Of a stretch of 64,000 nucleotides of DNA, positions 33,604 through 42,209 are shown one piece after another. Location: assembly GCA_937900135.1 (NCBI GenBank), contig CALCDJ010000077.1, forward strand, positions 62,001 through 126,000, in the 5' to 3' direction. Numbering within the stretch: the stretch's first letter is position 1; each line of letters begins with the position of its first letter. The notes under the pieces were generated by a model, which did no database searches, had not been told where the DNA came from, and was given only the letters and a program-made list of their open reading frames with translations. The position numbers and the translations under genes are program-made. This DNA is from an uncultured Blautia sp. Its GTDB lineage: Bacteria; Bacillota; Clostridia; Lachnospirales; Lachnospiraceae.

Positions 33604-34905
33604 ATGCGCACAGTAAAACTGACAAAAGAAAGTACAAAGGACATTCTGGAAAATCTCTTACAACGCAGTCCCAATCAATATGGAAAATATGAAGCTGCTG
33701 TGGCGGAAATTCTCCAAAAGGTGAAGGAGGAAGGAGATGAAGCACTTTTTTCCTATACCAGAACCTTTGACCATGCAGAGATTACCAAAGAAACCATTCG
33801 TGTCACAGAGGAAGAGATTCAGGAGGCATATTCCAAAGTAGATCCGGCGCTTATTGCCGTGATTCGTAAAGCGTTGGTAAAGATTCGGGATTACCATGAA
33901 AAACAAAAACAGAACAGCTGGTTTACCAGTGAAACCAATGGCACCATGTTGGGACAAAAGGTAATGCCTCTTGCCCGGGTGGGAGTTTATGTGCCAGGAG
34001 GAAAAGCTGTCTATCCTTCTTCTGTTCTCATGAATATTCTCCCGGCTAAGGTGGCTGGAGTGGAGCAGATTGTTATGACCACTCCTCCGGGACGGGATGG
34101 AAAAGTGAATCCCTCTACTTTGGTGGCAGCCAAAGAAGCCGGAGCTGATGAAATCTATAAGGTGGGAGGCGCCCAGGCAGTAGGGGCATTGGCTTATGGA
34201 ACTGAGAGTATCCCCAAGGTGGATAAAATTGTAGGACCTGGAAATATTTTTGTGGCCCTTGCCAAAAAGGCAGTCTATGGACATGTGAGCATTGATTCCA
34301 TTGCAGGTCCCAGTGAAATCCTGGTACTGGCAGATGAGACAGCCAATCCAAGATATGTGGCAGCAGACCTTCTTTCCCAGGCAGAGCATGATGAACTGGC
34401 TTCTGCGATTCTGATCACCACAAGTCCTTCTCTGGCAGAACAGGTGGAACGCGAGGTCCAGGGCTTTGTTCAGGTGCTTTCCAGAAAAGAGATCATAGAA
34501 AAATCCCTGGAGAATTTTGGCTATATTCTTCTGGCGGATTCTATGGAAGAAGCCATTGACACCGCCAATGCCATTGCTTCTGAGCATCTGGAAATTGTGA
34601 CCGCTAATCCCTTTGAGGTGATGATGAAGATTAGAAATGCAGGCGCGATTTTTATTGGAGAGTACAGCAGTGAGCCCCTGGGGGATTATTTTGCAGGGCC
34701 GAACCACGTTCTTCCCACCAATGGCACCGCAAAATTTTTCTCTCCTCTCTCTGTGGATGATTTTGTGAAGAAATCCAGTATTGTGTACTATTCCAGAGAA
34801 GCGCTCCGGGAGATTCACAGGGACATCATACAGTTTGCAGAATCAGAGCAGCTGACAGCGCATGCCAATTCCATTGCTGTGCGTTTTGAACAGGAAGAAA
34901 ATTAG
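33604..34905 (+). CDS. hisD: Histidinol dehydrogenase HisD
   Basis: A 433-residue zinc enzyme that oxidises histidinol to histidine in two NAD-dependent steps. Signatures are PLARVGVYVPGGKAVYPSS, GGAQAVGALAYGTESIPKVD, IVGPGNIFVALAKK, IAGPSEILVLADE, QAEHDELASAIL and ASEHLEIVT, with ligands and catalytic His/Glu residues in their usual places, and GPNHVLPTNGTAKF near residue 360. Length is normal. It follows hisG by 15 bases. Confidence 0.96.
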   Translation: MRTVKLTKESTKDILENLLQRSPNQYGKYEAAVAEILQKVKEEGDEALFSYTRTFDHAEITKETIRVTEEEIQEAYSKVDPALIAVIRKALVKIRDYHEKQKQNSWFTSETNGTMLGQKVMPLARVGVYVPGGKAVYPSSVLMNILPAKVAGVEQIVMTTPPGRDGKVNPSTLVAAKEAGADEIYKVGGAQAVGALAYGTESIPKVDKIVGPGNIFVALAKKAVYGHVSIDSIAGPSEILVLADETANPRYVAADLLSQAEHDELASAILITTSPSLAEQVEREVQGFVQVLSRKEIIEKSLENFGYILLADSMEEAIDTANAIASEHLEIVTANPFEVMMKIRNAGAIFIGEYSSEPLGDYFAGPNHVLPTNGTAKFFSPLSVDDFVKKSSIVYYSREALREIHRDIIQFAESEQLTAHANSIAVRFEQEEN

Positions 34906-34914
34906 GAGGGCATT

Positions 34915-35505
34915 ATGGGAAGAGAAGCATCTGTTGAAAGAAATACAAAAGAAACAGAGATCAAGCTGAAATTGGAGCTGGATGGAAAGGGATATTCGGA
35001 CATTGCCACAGGTGTGGGCTTTTTTGATCATATGCTGGATGGATTTACCAGACATGGCTTTTTTGATCTGTGTCTTCGAGTACACGGGGATCTCAAGGTG
35101 GATGACCATCATACTGTGGAGGATACGGGAATCGTTCTGGGAACGGCAATACGGGAAGCCCTTGGGGACAAAAAAGGAATCCGTCGGTTTGGAAGCTGTA
35201 TTTTACCCATGGATGAAACTCTGGTCCTCTGCGCCGTAGATCTTTCCGGCAGACCTTATTTTTCCTATGAGGGAGCTTTTTCCAGTGAAAAAATCGGAGA
35301 TCTTTCCTCCGAAATGGTGAAAGAGTTTTTCTATGCAGTATCCTATAGCTGCGGAATGAATCTTCACATAAAGGTACTGACCCCGGGAAACAATCACCAT
35401 ATGGCGGAAGCCATGTTCAAAAGCTTTGCCAAAGCATTGGATGAAGCCGTATCCTATGATTCCAGAATTACCGATGTGCTGTCCACCAAGGGCAGTCTTG
35501 CATAA
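34915..35505 (+). CDS. hisB: Imidazoleglycerol-phosphate dehydratase HisB
   Basis: A 196-residue monofunctional dehydratase (no histidinol-phosphatase domain). It starts EASVERNTKETEIK and contains two pseudo-symmetric metal-binding halves: GVGFFDHMLDGFTRHGFFDL with DDHHTVEDTGIVLG, and NNHHMAEAMFKSFAKAL. An AGGAGG site precedes ATG 34915, nine bases after hisD. Length and motifs are normal, so function is secure. Confidence 0.95.
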   Translation: MGREASVERNTKETEIKLKLELDGKGYSDIATGVGFFDHMLDGFTRHGFFDLCLRVHGDLKVDDHHTVEDTGIVLGTAIREALGDKKGIRRFGSCILPMDETLVLCAVDLSGRPYFSYEGAFSSEKIGDLSSEMVKEFFYAVSYSCGMNLHIKVLTPGNNHHMAEAMFKSFAKALDEAVSYDSRITDVLSTKGSLA

Positions 35506-35516
35506 GGAGAAAAACA

Positions 35517-36797
35517 ATGATGAAACAATTGATTCCCTGCATCTATCTGCAGGATACGAAAGCAGTGACCGGATTTGGCCAGAGAAATTATTTTGAAGAT
35601 GGAGATGTTTTGCGTCTGGCCAAAAATTATGGAGAAAAAGGAGCCGATGAGCTTCTGGTATTTGACTTTTCTTCCGACGATCAGGATCATGAACAGGCAA
35701 TCGGTATGATCCGGGAAATCTGTGAAGCGGCAGAGATTCCGGTAATCGCCGCAGGCAACATCAGAAGGCTGGAGGACGTAAAAAAACTGATCTATGCCGG
35801 ATGCGCCAAGGTTGTTCTCAATTTCTCCAAGCAGGGAAATGTGGATCTTCTTATGGAGGCATCCAGGCGTTTTGGAAAAGAAAAAATGGTGGTCAGTATT
35901 TCAGATCCGGAAGAGTTTACAGCGAATGGGGAGCTGATTGATACTTATGCACAAATGGTTCTTGCATTAGATCCGGTGCAGGATGTAATTGCAGCGCAGT
36001 CAGAGATTCCGGTGCTTCTTCACACAGAAGAAAGCCGGGAGGAAGACTTGCTTGCCATTTTGAGACATCCTGCTGTCTGTGGAATCAGTGGAGCATATGT
36101 CAGCAGTTCAGAGCGGGATCTGACAGCATGGAAGGAGAAATGTCAGGCAGAGGGAATTCCTGTTAATCTGTACGAAAGCACCATATCCTGGAGTGAATTT
36201 AAGTTAAACAGTGATGGCCTGATTCCGGTGATTGTGCAGGACTATAAGACAGATGAGGTACTGATGCTGGCTTATATGAATGAAGAAGCCTTTCATCTTA
36301 CCATAAAAACAGGAAAGATGACATACTGGAGCAGAAGCCGTCAGGAAATCTGGGTAAAGGGAATGACTTCCGGACATCTTCAGTATGTGAAGTCTCTGAC
36401 TCTGGACTGTGACAACGATACCATTCTGGCAAGAGTGGCCCAGGTAGGAGCTGCCTGTCATACAGGAAACAGAAGCTGCTTTTTCCAGAAGCTGATGAAA
36501 AAGGAATACAACGATACCAATCCTTTGCGGGTATTTCAGGAGGTTTATGATGTGATTCTGGATCGGAAGGAGCATCCAAAGGAAGGTTCCTACACCAACT
36601 ATCTCTTTGATAAGGGAATTGATAAAATCCTGAAAAAAGTGGGAGAGGAATGTACGGAAATCGTCATAGCAGCCAAGAACCCGGATAAAGAAGAAATCAA
36701 ATACGAAATTTCCGATTTTCTCTATCATGTCATGGTTCTGATGGCAGAAAAGGGCGTGACCTGGGAGGATATCACAACAGAACTGGCCAGAAGGTAA
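35517..36797 (+). CDS. hisIE: HisIE (PRA-CH/PRA-PH) with extra N-terminal HisA/HisF-like domain
   Basis: A 426-residue protein. Residues about 225-325 are phosphoribosyl-AMP cyclohydrolase (YWSRSRQEIWVKGMTSG, LDCDNDTILARVAQ, ACHTGNRSCFF with Zn ligands), and about 335-426 phosphoribosyl-ATP pyrophosphatase (KEGSYTNYLFDKGIDKILKK, GEECTEIVIAAK, EISDFLYHVMVLM). Together they catalyse steps two and three of the pathway. Residues 1-215 resemble a HisA/HisF TIM barrel (LIPCIYLQDTKAV, GADELLVFDFSS, NIRRLEDVKKLI) but the catalytic Asp of the PCLDV motif is Tyr10, so this part is probably not an isomerase or cyclase. The operon has no separate hisA, hisF, hisH or hisC in this window. An AAGGAG site precedes ATG 35517. 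Confidence 0.9.
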   Translation: MMKQLIPCIYLQDTKAVTGFGQRNYFEDGDVLRLAKNYGEKGADELLVFDFSSDDQDHEQAIGMIREICEAAEIPVIAAGNIRRLEDVKKLIYAGCAKVVLNFSKQGNVDLLMEASRRFGKEKMVVSISDPEEFTANGELIDTYAQMVLALDPVQDVIAAQSEIPVLLHTEESREEDLLAILRHPAVCGISGAYVSSSERDLTAWKEKCQAEGIPVNLYESTISWSEFKLNSDGLIPVIVQDYKTDEVLMLAYMNEEAFHLTIKTGKMTYWSRSRQEIWVKGMTSGHLQYVKSLTLDCDNDTILARVAQVGAACHTGNRSCFFQKLMKKEYNDTNPLRVFQEVYDVILDRKEHPKEGSYTNYLFDKGIDKILKKVGEECTEIVIAAKNPDKEEIKYEISDFLYHVMVLMAEKGVTWEDITTELARR

Positions 36798-36828
36798 GAA
36801 AAAACGTATTGGGGAAAAGGAACAAAGG

Positions 36829-38259
36829 ATGAAAAAATGGAAGATTGTATTGGGAAGCGCAGTGGGAGTCACCGCGCTTCTTGCTGTGGGATATACAGTT
36901 TGGTGCCATTCTCTGGAGGATCAGGTAATCTGGGAGCCGGTGACCGTTAACGGAGTTTCCCTTGCCGGAAAAACAGTAGAAGAGGCAAAAGAGGCAGTAC
37001 AGGAACAGTTTGTAAAGGACTATGAGGAGGCAGCCATTCCAGTTCTTCTGGATGGGAAAACCTATGAAATAAAGATTTTTTCTGCTCTTGGGCTTTCTGC
37101 AGACCAGGAAATCCATCAGGCATATGAACTGGGACATGGGGAATGGTATACCAGAGGACTGGATTATCTGAAACTTCAAAAGATGGAACCTGTGTCCAGA
37201 GAAGTTCTTCCGGAAGCCGTTGCTCCAGAACAGCTTCAGGGGGCAATTCTGGAGACAGGGATCCAAAAGGTAAATACTTTAGAGGAGACAGTCTGCACAC
37301 AGAAAGAAACTTCCCTTCTTCTGAAAAAAGGAAAAACAGGGGTGAAGGCAGATCTGCCTGCACTTTCTGAGGCAATTCTTGCCCGGCTTTCTGATCATGA
37401 ATATCAGGGGCAGCTGGAGTGTCCGGTGGTAACCCTTGTGCCAAAAGAAGTGAAACTAAAACCATATTATGACCAGATTTACCAGAAAATGAGCAATGCC
37501 CATTTAGACCGGGCACAGGATTATGCCATTGTTCCTTCTGTAACTGGTGTTTCCTTTGATGTAAAAGAGGCAGAGAAGCGCCTGGAGGAAGCAGAAGAGG
37601 GAGCGGAAGTGGTCATTGATTTTACCATAGAAGAACCGGATATTTCCACAGAAGATTTAAAAACGAAGCTGTTCCGGGATGTGTTGGGAAGTTATACCAC
37701 ATATGGGGGAGGTACCAGCGGCAGGGTGAATAACATCCAGCTGGCTTCCAATAGCTGTAATGATGTCATTCTGCTTCCGGGGGAAACCTTTTCCTATAAT
37801 GAGACTGTGGGAGAGCGCACCGCTGCCAGAGGCTACCAGTCTGCAACAGTTTATGTGAACGGACAGTCTGTTCCCGGAATCGGCGGTGGGATCTGTCAGG
37901 TTTCTTCTACGCTGTTTGCGGCCAGTCTCTATGCCAATCTGGAGATTGTAGAGCGGCATAATCATTCCAGGACAGTGGCATATCTTCCTTCTGGAATGGA
38001 CGCTACGGTATCCTGGGGCGGACCAGACTACCAGTTTAAAAATAACACAGCTTATCCGATCCAGTTGAAAGTATCCTACACCGGCGGCGCGGTACAGGTG
38101 CAGATCCTTGGTACAAAAGAAGAGGATTCCCATGTGGAAGTGACCACCAGCCGTGTAGACAGTTACTGTGTCAACACTTATCGGAATCTTTACGATGGAC
38201 AGGGCAATTTGATTGATTCCCAGCAGATTTGCAGCAGCAGATATCGAAATCCATGCTGA
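36829..38259 (+). CDS. VanW-family protein with YoaR-like (PG-binding_4) domains
   Basis: A 476-residue exported protein. One N-terminal helix (about 5-26) acts as signal anchor. Residues about 30-280 hold two repeated PG-binding_4-like modules (each with VNGVSLAGKTVEEAKE-type or GKTGVKADLPAL-type beginnings), and residues about 300-430 a VanW domain with LLPGETFSYNETVGERTAARGY, GIGGGICQVSSTLFAASL and HNHSRTVAYLPSGMDATV. Such proteins sit at the cell wall; VanW occurs in some glycopeptide-resistance clusters but this context gives no sign of resistance. It follows hisIE by 31 bases and may be read through from the his operon. Confidence 0.9.
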   Translation: MKKWKIVLGSAVGVTALLAVGYTVWCHSLEDQVIWEPVTVNGVSLAGKTVEEAKEAVQEQFVKDYEEAAIPVLLDGKTYEIKIFSALGLSADQEIHQAYELGHGEWYTRGLDYLKLQKMEPVSREVLPEAVAPEQLQGAILETGIQKVNTLEETVCTQKETSLLLKKGKTGVKADLPALSEAILARLSDHEYQGQLECPVVTLVPKEVKLKPYYDQIYQKMSNAHLDRAQDYAIVPSVTGVSFDVKEAEKRLEEAEEGAEVVIDFTIEEPDISTEDLKTKLFRDVLGSYTTYGGGTSGRVNNIQLASNSCNDVILLPGETFSYNETVGERTAARGYQSATVYVNGQSVPGIGGGICQVSSTLFAASLYANLEIVERHNHSRTVAYLPSGMDATVSWGGPDYQFKNNTAYPIQLKVSYTGGAVQVQILGTKEEDSHVEVTTSRVDSYCVNTYRNLYDGQGNLIDSQQICSSRYRNPC

Positions 38260-38303
38260 CAGGAACTTTGACAAGAATAACAGAGACAGAAAGAAGGCAT
38301 ATT

Positions 38304-39152
38304 ATGAAGACAGGACTGATTTTAGAAGGAGGCGCCATGCGGGGACTGTTTACCGCAGGGGTGATGGACGTGCTAATGGAGCATTCCGTGGAGTTTGACG
38401 GGGCAATTGGTGTTTCTGCAGGAGCGGCTTTTGGCTGTAATTATAAATCCAGACAGATTGGACGTGTCCTTCGTTATAATACAAGATTTTGCAGTGACAA
38501 ACGGTACGGAGGACTTCGCGTATTGCTGAAAACCGGAAACATTTACAGTACGGATTTTTGTTATGGAGAGGTTCCTGTCAAATACGATCCTTTTGATTTT
38601 GAAACCTATGGGAACAACCCCATGGAATTTTATGTAGTTGCCACGGACATTGAGACCGGAGAGGCCGTATACCACAGATATGAGGGAACAGAGCCCAGCG
38701 GTTTTGACTGGATACGTGCTTCTGCGTCCATGCCGTTGGTATCCCAGATTGTGGAGATCGACGGAAGAAAAATGCTGGATGGGGGAATTGCAGATTCCAT
38801 TCCCGTACAGTATTTTGAACAGTTGGGATACGAAAAAAATGTGGTGGTGCTCACAAGACCGTCTGGCTATCAGAAGGAGAAGAATAAGGTTCTCCCCCTG
38901 ATTCGTAAAAAATATAAAGCCTATCCCAAGCTGGTAGAAGCCATGGAAAACCGCCATGAGAGGTACAACGAAACATTGGGTTATATCCGGCAGCAGGAAC
39001 AGGCTGGAAAGATTTTTGTCATCCGTCCGGAGGAGTCCATACCAGTACGTCGTGTGGAAAAAGATCCGGAGCGGTTAAAGGCAGCATATGAAATGGGAAG
39101 AAAGACCATGGAGCGGCAAATGGATGAGGTGATGGAGTTTCTGGGGCAGTAA
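38304..39152 (+). CDS. Patatin-like phospholipase/acylhydrolase
   Basis: A 282-residue cytoplasmic serine hydrolase of the bacterial patatin family. The oxyanion region GGAMRG (9-14), nucleophile motif GVSAGA with Ser38, and the dyad Asp in DGGIADSIPV (about residue 159) are all present. The segment VIRPEESIPVRRVEKDPERLKAAYEMG near the end is common in this subfamily. ATG 38304 begins the domain directly; a 25-residue-longer frame from 38229 lies partly in vanW and is rejected. Substrate lipids are unknown. Confidence 0.9.
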   Translation: MKTGLILEGGAMRGLFTAGVMDVLMEHSVEFDGAIGVSAGAAFGCNYKSRQIGRVLRYNTRFCSDKRYGGLRVLLKTGNIYSTDFCYGEVPVKYDPFDFETYGNNPMEFYVVATDIETGEAVYHRYEGTEPSGFDWIRASASMPLVSQIVEIDGRKMLDGGIADSIPVQYFEQLGYEKNVVVLTRPSGYQKEKNKVLPLIRKKYKAYPKLVEAMENRHERYNETLGYIRQQEQAGKIFVIRPEESIPVRRVEKDPERLKAAYEMGRKTMERQMDEVMEFLGQ

Positions 39153-39192
39153 AAGAGAAACCAGGTAGGAAACTTTGTCTGAAAAAGATGGA

Positions 39193-39996
39193 TCAGTACG
39201 TAGAGTTTATCTCATTTTGCCGATATTGTCTCGGGGTCATACGATAGCTTTCACGAAAAACACGGTGAAAGGTGCGCTGACTCTCAAAGCCGGAATTGAG
39301 ACACACGTCCGTGATGGATTGGTCGGTGTATTTCAAAAGGGTGCATGCATAATCCAGCCGGACTGCGTTCAAATACTGGTTAAAATTACAGTGAAAGGTT
39401 CCGGAAAAGACTCTGGACAGCATATAGGGGCTGCATCCAAGATCGTGTGCCATTTTGGTCAGGCTGATTTCCTTTTTATAGTGAGCTGCGATATAGGAAA
39501 CAGTTCGATAGATGATATCCTGGCTTCCCACAGAGCTTTTTTCCACTAAAGAGAAACAGGGCATACTTCGAGCCAGGATGATCTGAAGAAACGCCTGATG
39601 AAGTACCAGGGCATGGGTGGAGGAAGGATCATTCTGAAGCCGGTTTATGGAGTAAACAATATCTGGATGAAGCTGTTCCTTAGGGATTACAGGGGCAGAA
39701 GGACAATACTGCTGCAGTGTAGGCAGGAAAGTGCCGCTAAGAGATGGTGAGGCCATTAGATATATGGCTGTACTTTTTCCGGCACAGAAGACCTGGTAAT
39801 GGTGAATCAGATCAGGAAATACCATGGCAAAGTCACCGGTTTCCAGATGGAAAAGTTCCTGACCAATGCCAACCTCCAGAGTGCCTTGGGTGACATAGAT
39901 ACACTCCAGGGATTTATGAAGGTGTGGTTAGATATGACGAGATTTTTGGCTGTGTATTTCTATGGAATTTTCGATTTCTTCGTAAAATGGCAGCAT
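39193..39996 (-). pseudogene. AraC-family transcriptional regulator interrupted by an in-frame stop
   Basis: A GGAGG site before ATG 39996 begins a frame for a cupin-type sensor domain (MLPFYEEIENSIEIHSQK, then after the stop HLHKSLECIYVTQGTLEVGIG and LFHLETGDFAMVFPDLIHHY). The frame contains TAA at 39930-39928 (codon 23). Past that stop it is open to 39193 and ends in a full AraC DNA-binding domain with two helix-turn-helix units (ISLTKMAHDLGCSPYMLSRVF, SITDVCLNSGFESQRTFHRVF). The stop replaces one residue in an otherwise smooth match, so a nonsense mutation is the simplest reading. Reinitiation at the internal ATG 39825 would give 210 residues without a ligand-binding part. Confidence 0.8.
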
Positions 39997-40011
39997 TTTT
40001 TGAACCTCCAT

Positions 40012-40073
40012 GCAAGATTTGGCTATTTTTTGTTTGGCTTTGGCAAGAATTATAAATGGAAAGACGTTATAAT
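40012..40073 (+). promoter_or_regulatory. Divergent control region with repeats and a -10 element for the 40108 peptide unit
   Basis: Between the broken araC and the small ORF lie two GCAAGA direct repeats (40012-40017 and 40044-40049) and TTTGGC at 40018, 40034 and 40040. A perfect TATAAT follows at 40068-40073; no -35 at ideal spacing was found (TTGGCA at 40040 is 22 bases away). This layout suggests activator-dependent transcription, possibly by the adjacent AraC protein, but that is inferred. Confidence 0.45.
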
Positions 40074-40107
40074 GCAACTGTAATCAAGAAAGAGGAGGTA
40101 CAAAATC

Positions 40108-40191
40108 ATGTTAGAAAAAATGAAAAAATTTATGAAAGAAGCCTGGGAGGCATATGTTGAACTTTACTCTAAAGGGGTATACACCAGATGA
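40108..40191 (+). CDS. 27-residue amphipathic peptide, unknown function
   Basis: ATG 40108 has a strong ribosome site (AGAGGAGGT at 40091-40099) and opens 27 codons ending TGA at 40191. The peptide starts MLEKMKKFMKEAWEAYVELY and ends SKGVYTR: a basic and aromatic amphipathic helix without signal peptide. It has a -10 element 35 bases upstream and a terminator 30 bases downstream, so it is a complete small transcription unit. It could be a small regulatory or membrane-active peptide, a leader, or the coding part of a dual-function small RNA. I do not recognise a family. Confidence 0.55.
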   Translation: MLEKMKKFMKEAWEAYVELYSKGVYTR

Positions 40192-40220
40192 TCCCAGTCA
40201 TCATTCAAAACAAAAAATAA

Positions 40221-40267
40221 GCAGGTATCTGAATGGAAAAATCCATTGGAGGTACCTGCTTTTTTTG
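40221..40267 (+). terminator. Terminator of the small peptide unit
   Basis: GCAGGTA (40221-40227) pairs with TACCTGC (40253-40259), enclosing an inner hairpin AATGG/CCATT (40232-40236, 40243-40247), followed by seven T residues. It ends the unit begun near 40080 and would isolate the ABC ATPase remnant downstream. Confidence 0.82.
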
Positions 40268-40291
40268 TTGTGAGGATGCGATCAGATATAT

Positions 40292-41034
40292 GTGGAAAAA
40301 TTTAGAAAGATTTATTGTGATGATATGGAAATCAGTACAATGGGAGCAGAGTATCGAAGACTTCTTGGATATTTGCCCCAGGATTTTGGATATTATGGGA
40401 ATTTTACGGCTTCCAGATTTTTGCGTTATATGGCGGCGTTGAAGGCATTGCCTGCGGAATATGCCAGGCAACGTATGGAAGTGCTTTTTGATCTGGTGGA
40501 TTTAAGTGAGGTGAAAGAAAAAAAGTTAAAAACTTTTTCGGGAGGAATGCTCCAAAGAATTGGAATTGCACAGGCGTTGTTAAACGAGCCTGAAATTTTG
40601 ATTCTGGATGAGCCGACTGCCGGACTGGACCCCAGGGAAAGAGTACGTTTTCGCAATCTGATCAGTTCGCTTGGAAAAGACAGGATTGTGTTGCTCTCCA
40701 CACATATTGTTTCTGATATTGAATATATCGCAGTCCACATTCTCATCATGAAGAATGGTGAACTGGTGCAAGAGGGAACAGAAGAAAAACTTACAGAAAA
40801 GGTAAAGGGATATGTATGGAAATGTGTGGTTCCAGAATGTGAGAGCAGTTTAGTCACACCTATATCGTCAGTAATTTGAAAAATGTGAAAAAAAATGTAG
40901 AATTGAGGGTGATTTCTCAGAGACAGCCGGTTTTGGGGGCAGAGCCCATAGAAGCCACACTAGAGGATGCATATCTTTATCATACACAAATGCAAGGAGA
41001 GAAAAATGAGATTATATGGGATGGAATTGTATAA
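40292..41034 (+). pseudogene. ABC transporter ATP-binding protein remnant: N-terminus lost, frameshift near C-terminus
   Basis: The frame from GTG 40292 enters an ABC ATPase in its middle: YLPQDFGYYGNFTASRF (Q-loop), FSGGMLQRIGIAQALL (signature), ILILDEPTAGLDP (Walker B) and the switch His in LLSTHIVSDIEYIA are present, but Walker A and everything before it are missing. The frame ends at 40879 with an unrelated tail; a second frame then encodes the expected end (YIVSNLKNVKKN, EPIEATLEDAYLY) to 41034. A two-base insertion in GAGAGC at 40841-40846 would explain this. No start signal precedes 40292. Without Walker A it cannot bind ATP normally. Confidence 0.82.
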
Positions 41035-42097
41035 GCTTCTTCACAGAAAAATGATTTTAACAGGTTTGCTGATCATAACAGGACTAATGGTGCTATATTT
41101 CTGGTTTGTAGAAGTAGGAGGGGAGAAGGCAGTAGTGGACGGGTGTGTGTATACCGGATTAGAAGGTGTGCAGATAAATCGTAAAATTACAGAAGAATTT
41201 GAAGGAACAATTACAAATGAAAAAATCAACGAGATGATTGAAAGATATGGACTTCCGTTCAAATTGGAAAAAGATATGCCTGGATGGCAGGATAGTAATT
41301 ATTTAAATGATTTTGTCACAAGATTTTTTACAAATGGTTCCTGGGAAACAGATACAGTACCCACGAAACGGTATAATTTGGATGAAACAGAACTAAAAAA
41401 AGTCTATGATTCTGCGGGGATGAAAGCGGAGTTGGCTTACACTACTGGATGGAAGGTCTTGGTCCATATGCTTCAGTTGGGTTTCGTCCTGGTAAGTGTG
41501 TTCGTGATTTACGGGATCTCTGTAATTTTTGCAGAGGAAGGGCAGTTAAAAATGCTGCCATTGATTTTTACCACAGAGGAGGGCAGGAGGAGAGATGTTC
41601 ACGCAAAAATATTAGCCGCTTTCACTGTGACAATCCTGAGTTTTATAGGGATTTTCCTGCTTAGCTTCTTTTTATGCGGCATGGTATATGGGTTCCATGG
41701 TTTTCACAATATAGCTGGAATGGTGCTTTCAAGAGGAATGTTGTATTCGGTGTACAGAATCCCATTTGCCCAATATTTAAGCCTGGTGTCTGTTTTTGGT
41801 TTGCAGTCCTTGCTGTCTTTATGCGCCATGACAGTATGTGTTTCCACATATCTGAACAATTCTTTCGGTGCAGTGGTGATTGCAGCTGTGTGTTGGGGCT
41901 TTCCAGTGTTGTTGAGGATATTTTTCGGCGGAGTCCTGTGGCTTTTTGTAGATTCCATGCCTGCGTTTCTTATTATGCCGGAGCTTCTGATTGACGTACA
42001 TGAAATCTGGTACCTTCCATTGGGAATCAATATCTGTATGTCAGTAATCTGTCTGCAAAAAGGAACCAGGTATTATAAAACGAAGCAGATGGCATAA
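41006..42097 (+). CDS. ABC-2-type transporter permease
   Basis: A 363-residue membrane protein with one N-terminal helix (about 19-36), an external region of about 115 residues, then five or six helices from about residue 150 onward, typical of ABC-2 permeases working with a separate ATPase. ATG 41006 has AGGAGA at the right spacing; a 13-residue-longer frame is rejected. Its start overlaps the tail of the broken ATPase gene, showing they once formed an operon. The reading frame is intact although its ATPase partner is not. Substrate unknown. Confidence 0.75.
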   Translation: MRLYGMELYKLLHRKMILTGLLIITGLMVLYFWFVEVGGEKAVVDGCVYTGLEGVQINRKITEEFEGTITNEKINEMIERYGLPFKLEKDMPGWQDSNYLNDFVTRFFTNGSWETDTVPTKRYNLDETELKKVYDSAGMKAELAYTTGWKVLVHMLQLGFVLVSVFVIYGISVIFAEEGQLKMLPLIFTTEEGRRRDVHAKILAAFTVTILSFIGIFLLSFFLCGMVYGFHGFHNIAGMVLSRGMLYSVYRIPFAQYLSLVSVFGLQSLLSLCAMTVCVSTYLNNSFGAVVIAAVCWGFPVLLRIFFGGVLWLFVDSMPAFLIMPELLIDVHEIWYLPLGINICMSVICLQKGTRYYKTKQMA

Positions 42098-42127
42098 CCT
42101 ATGTTCCTTTTTCAAACGCAACAGGTC

Positions 42128-42156
42128 TTGTAAGTATGCTTGGGGTATCGTATAAT
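42128..42156 (+). promoter_or_regulatory. Promoter of the 42210 small membrane protein
   Basis: TTGTAA (42128-42133) and TATAAT (42151-42156) are 17 bases apart, 54 bases before ATG 42210. It lies directly after the permease stop and gives this gene its own transcript. Confidence 0.65.
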
Positions 42157-42209
42157 AAAAATATAAAGGACATTCCTTGAAGATACAAGAGATATGTGAG
42201 GTGATGAAC

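Noticed and set aside
36829..38259. Glycopeptide resistance gene because of the VanW domain
   Set aside because: No vanA/B ligase, vanX, vanH or sensor pair is nearby; VanW domains are common in Clostridia without resistance.
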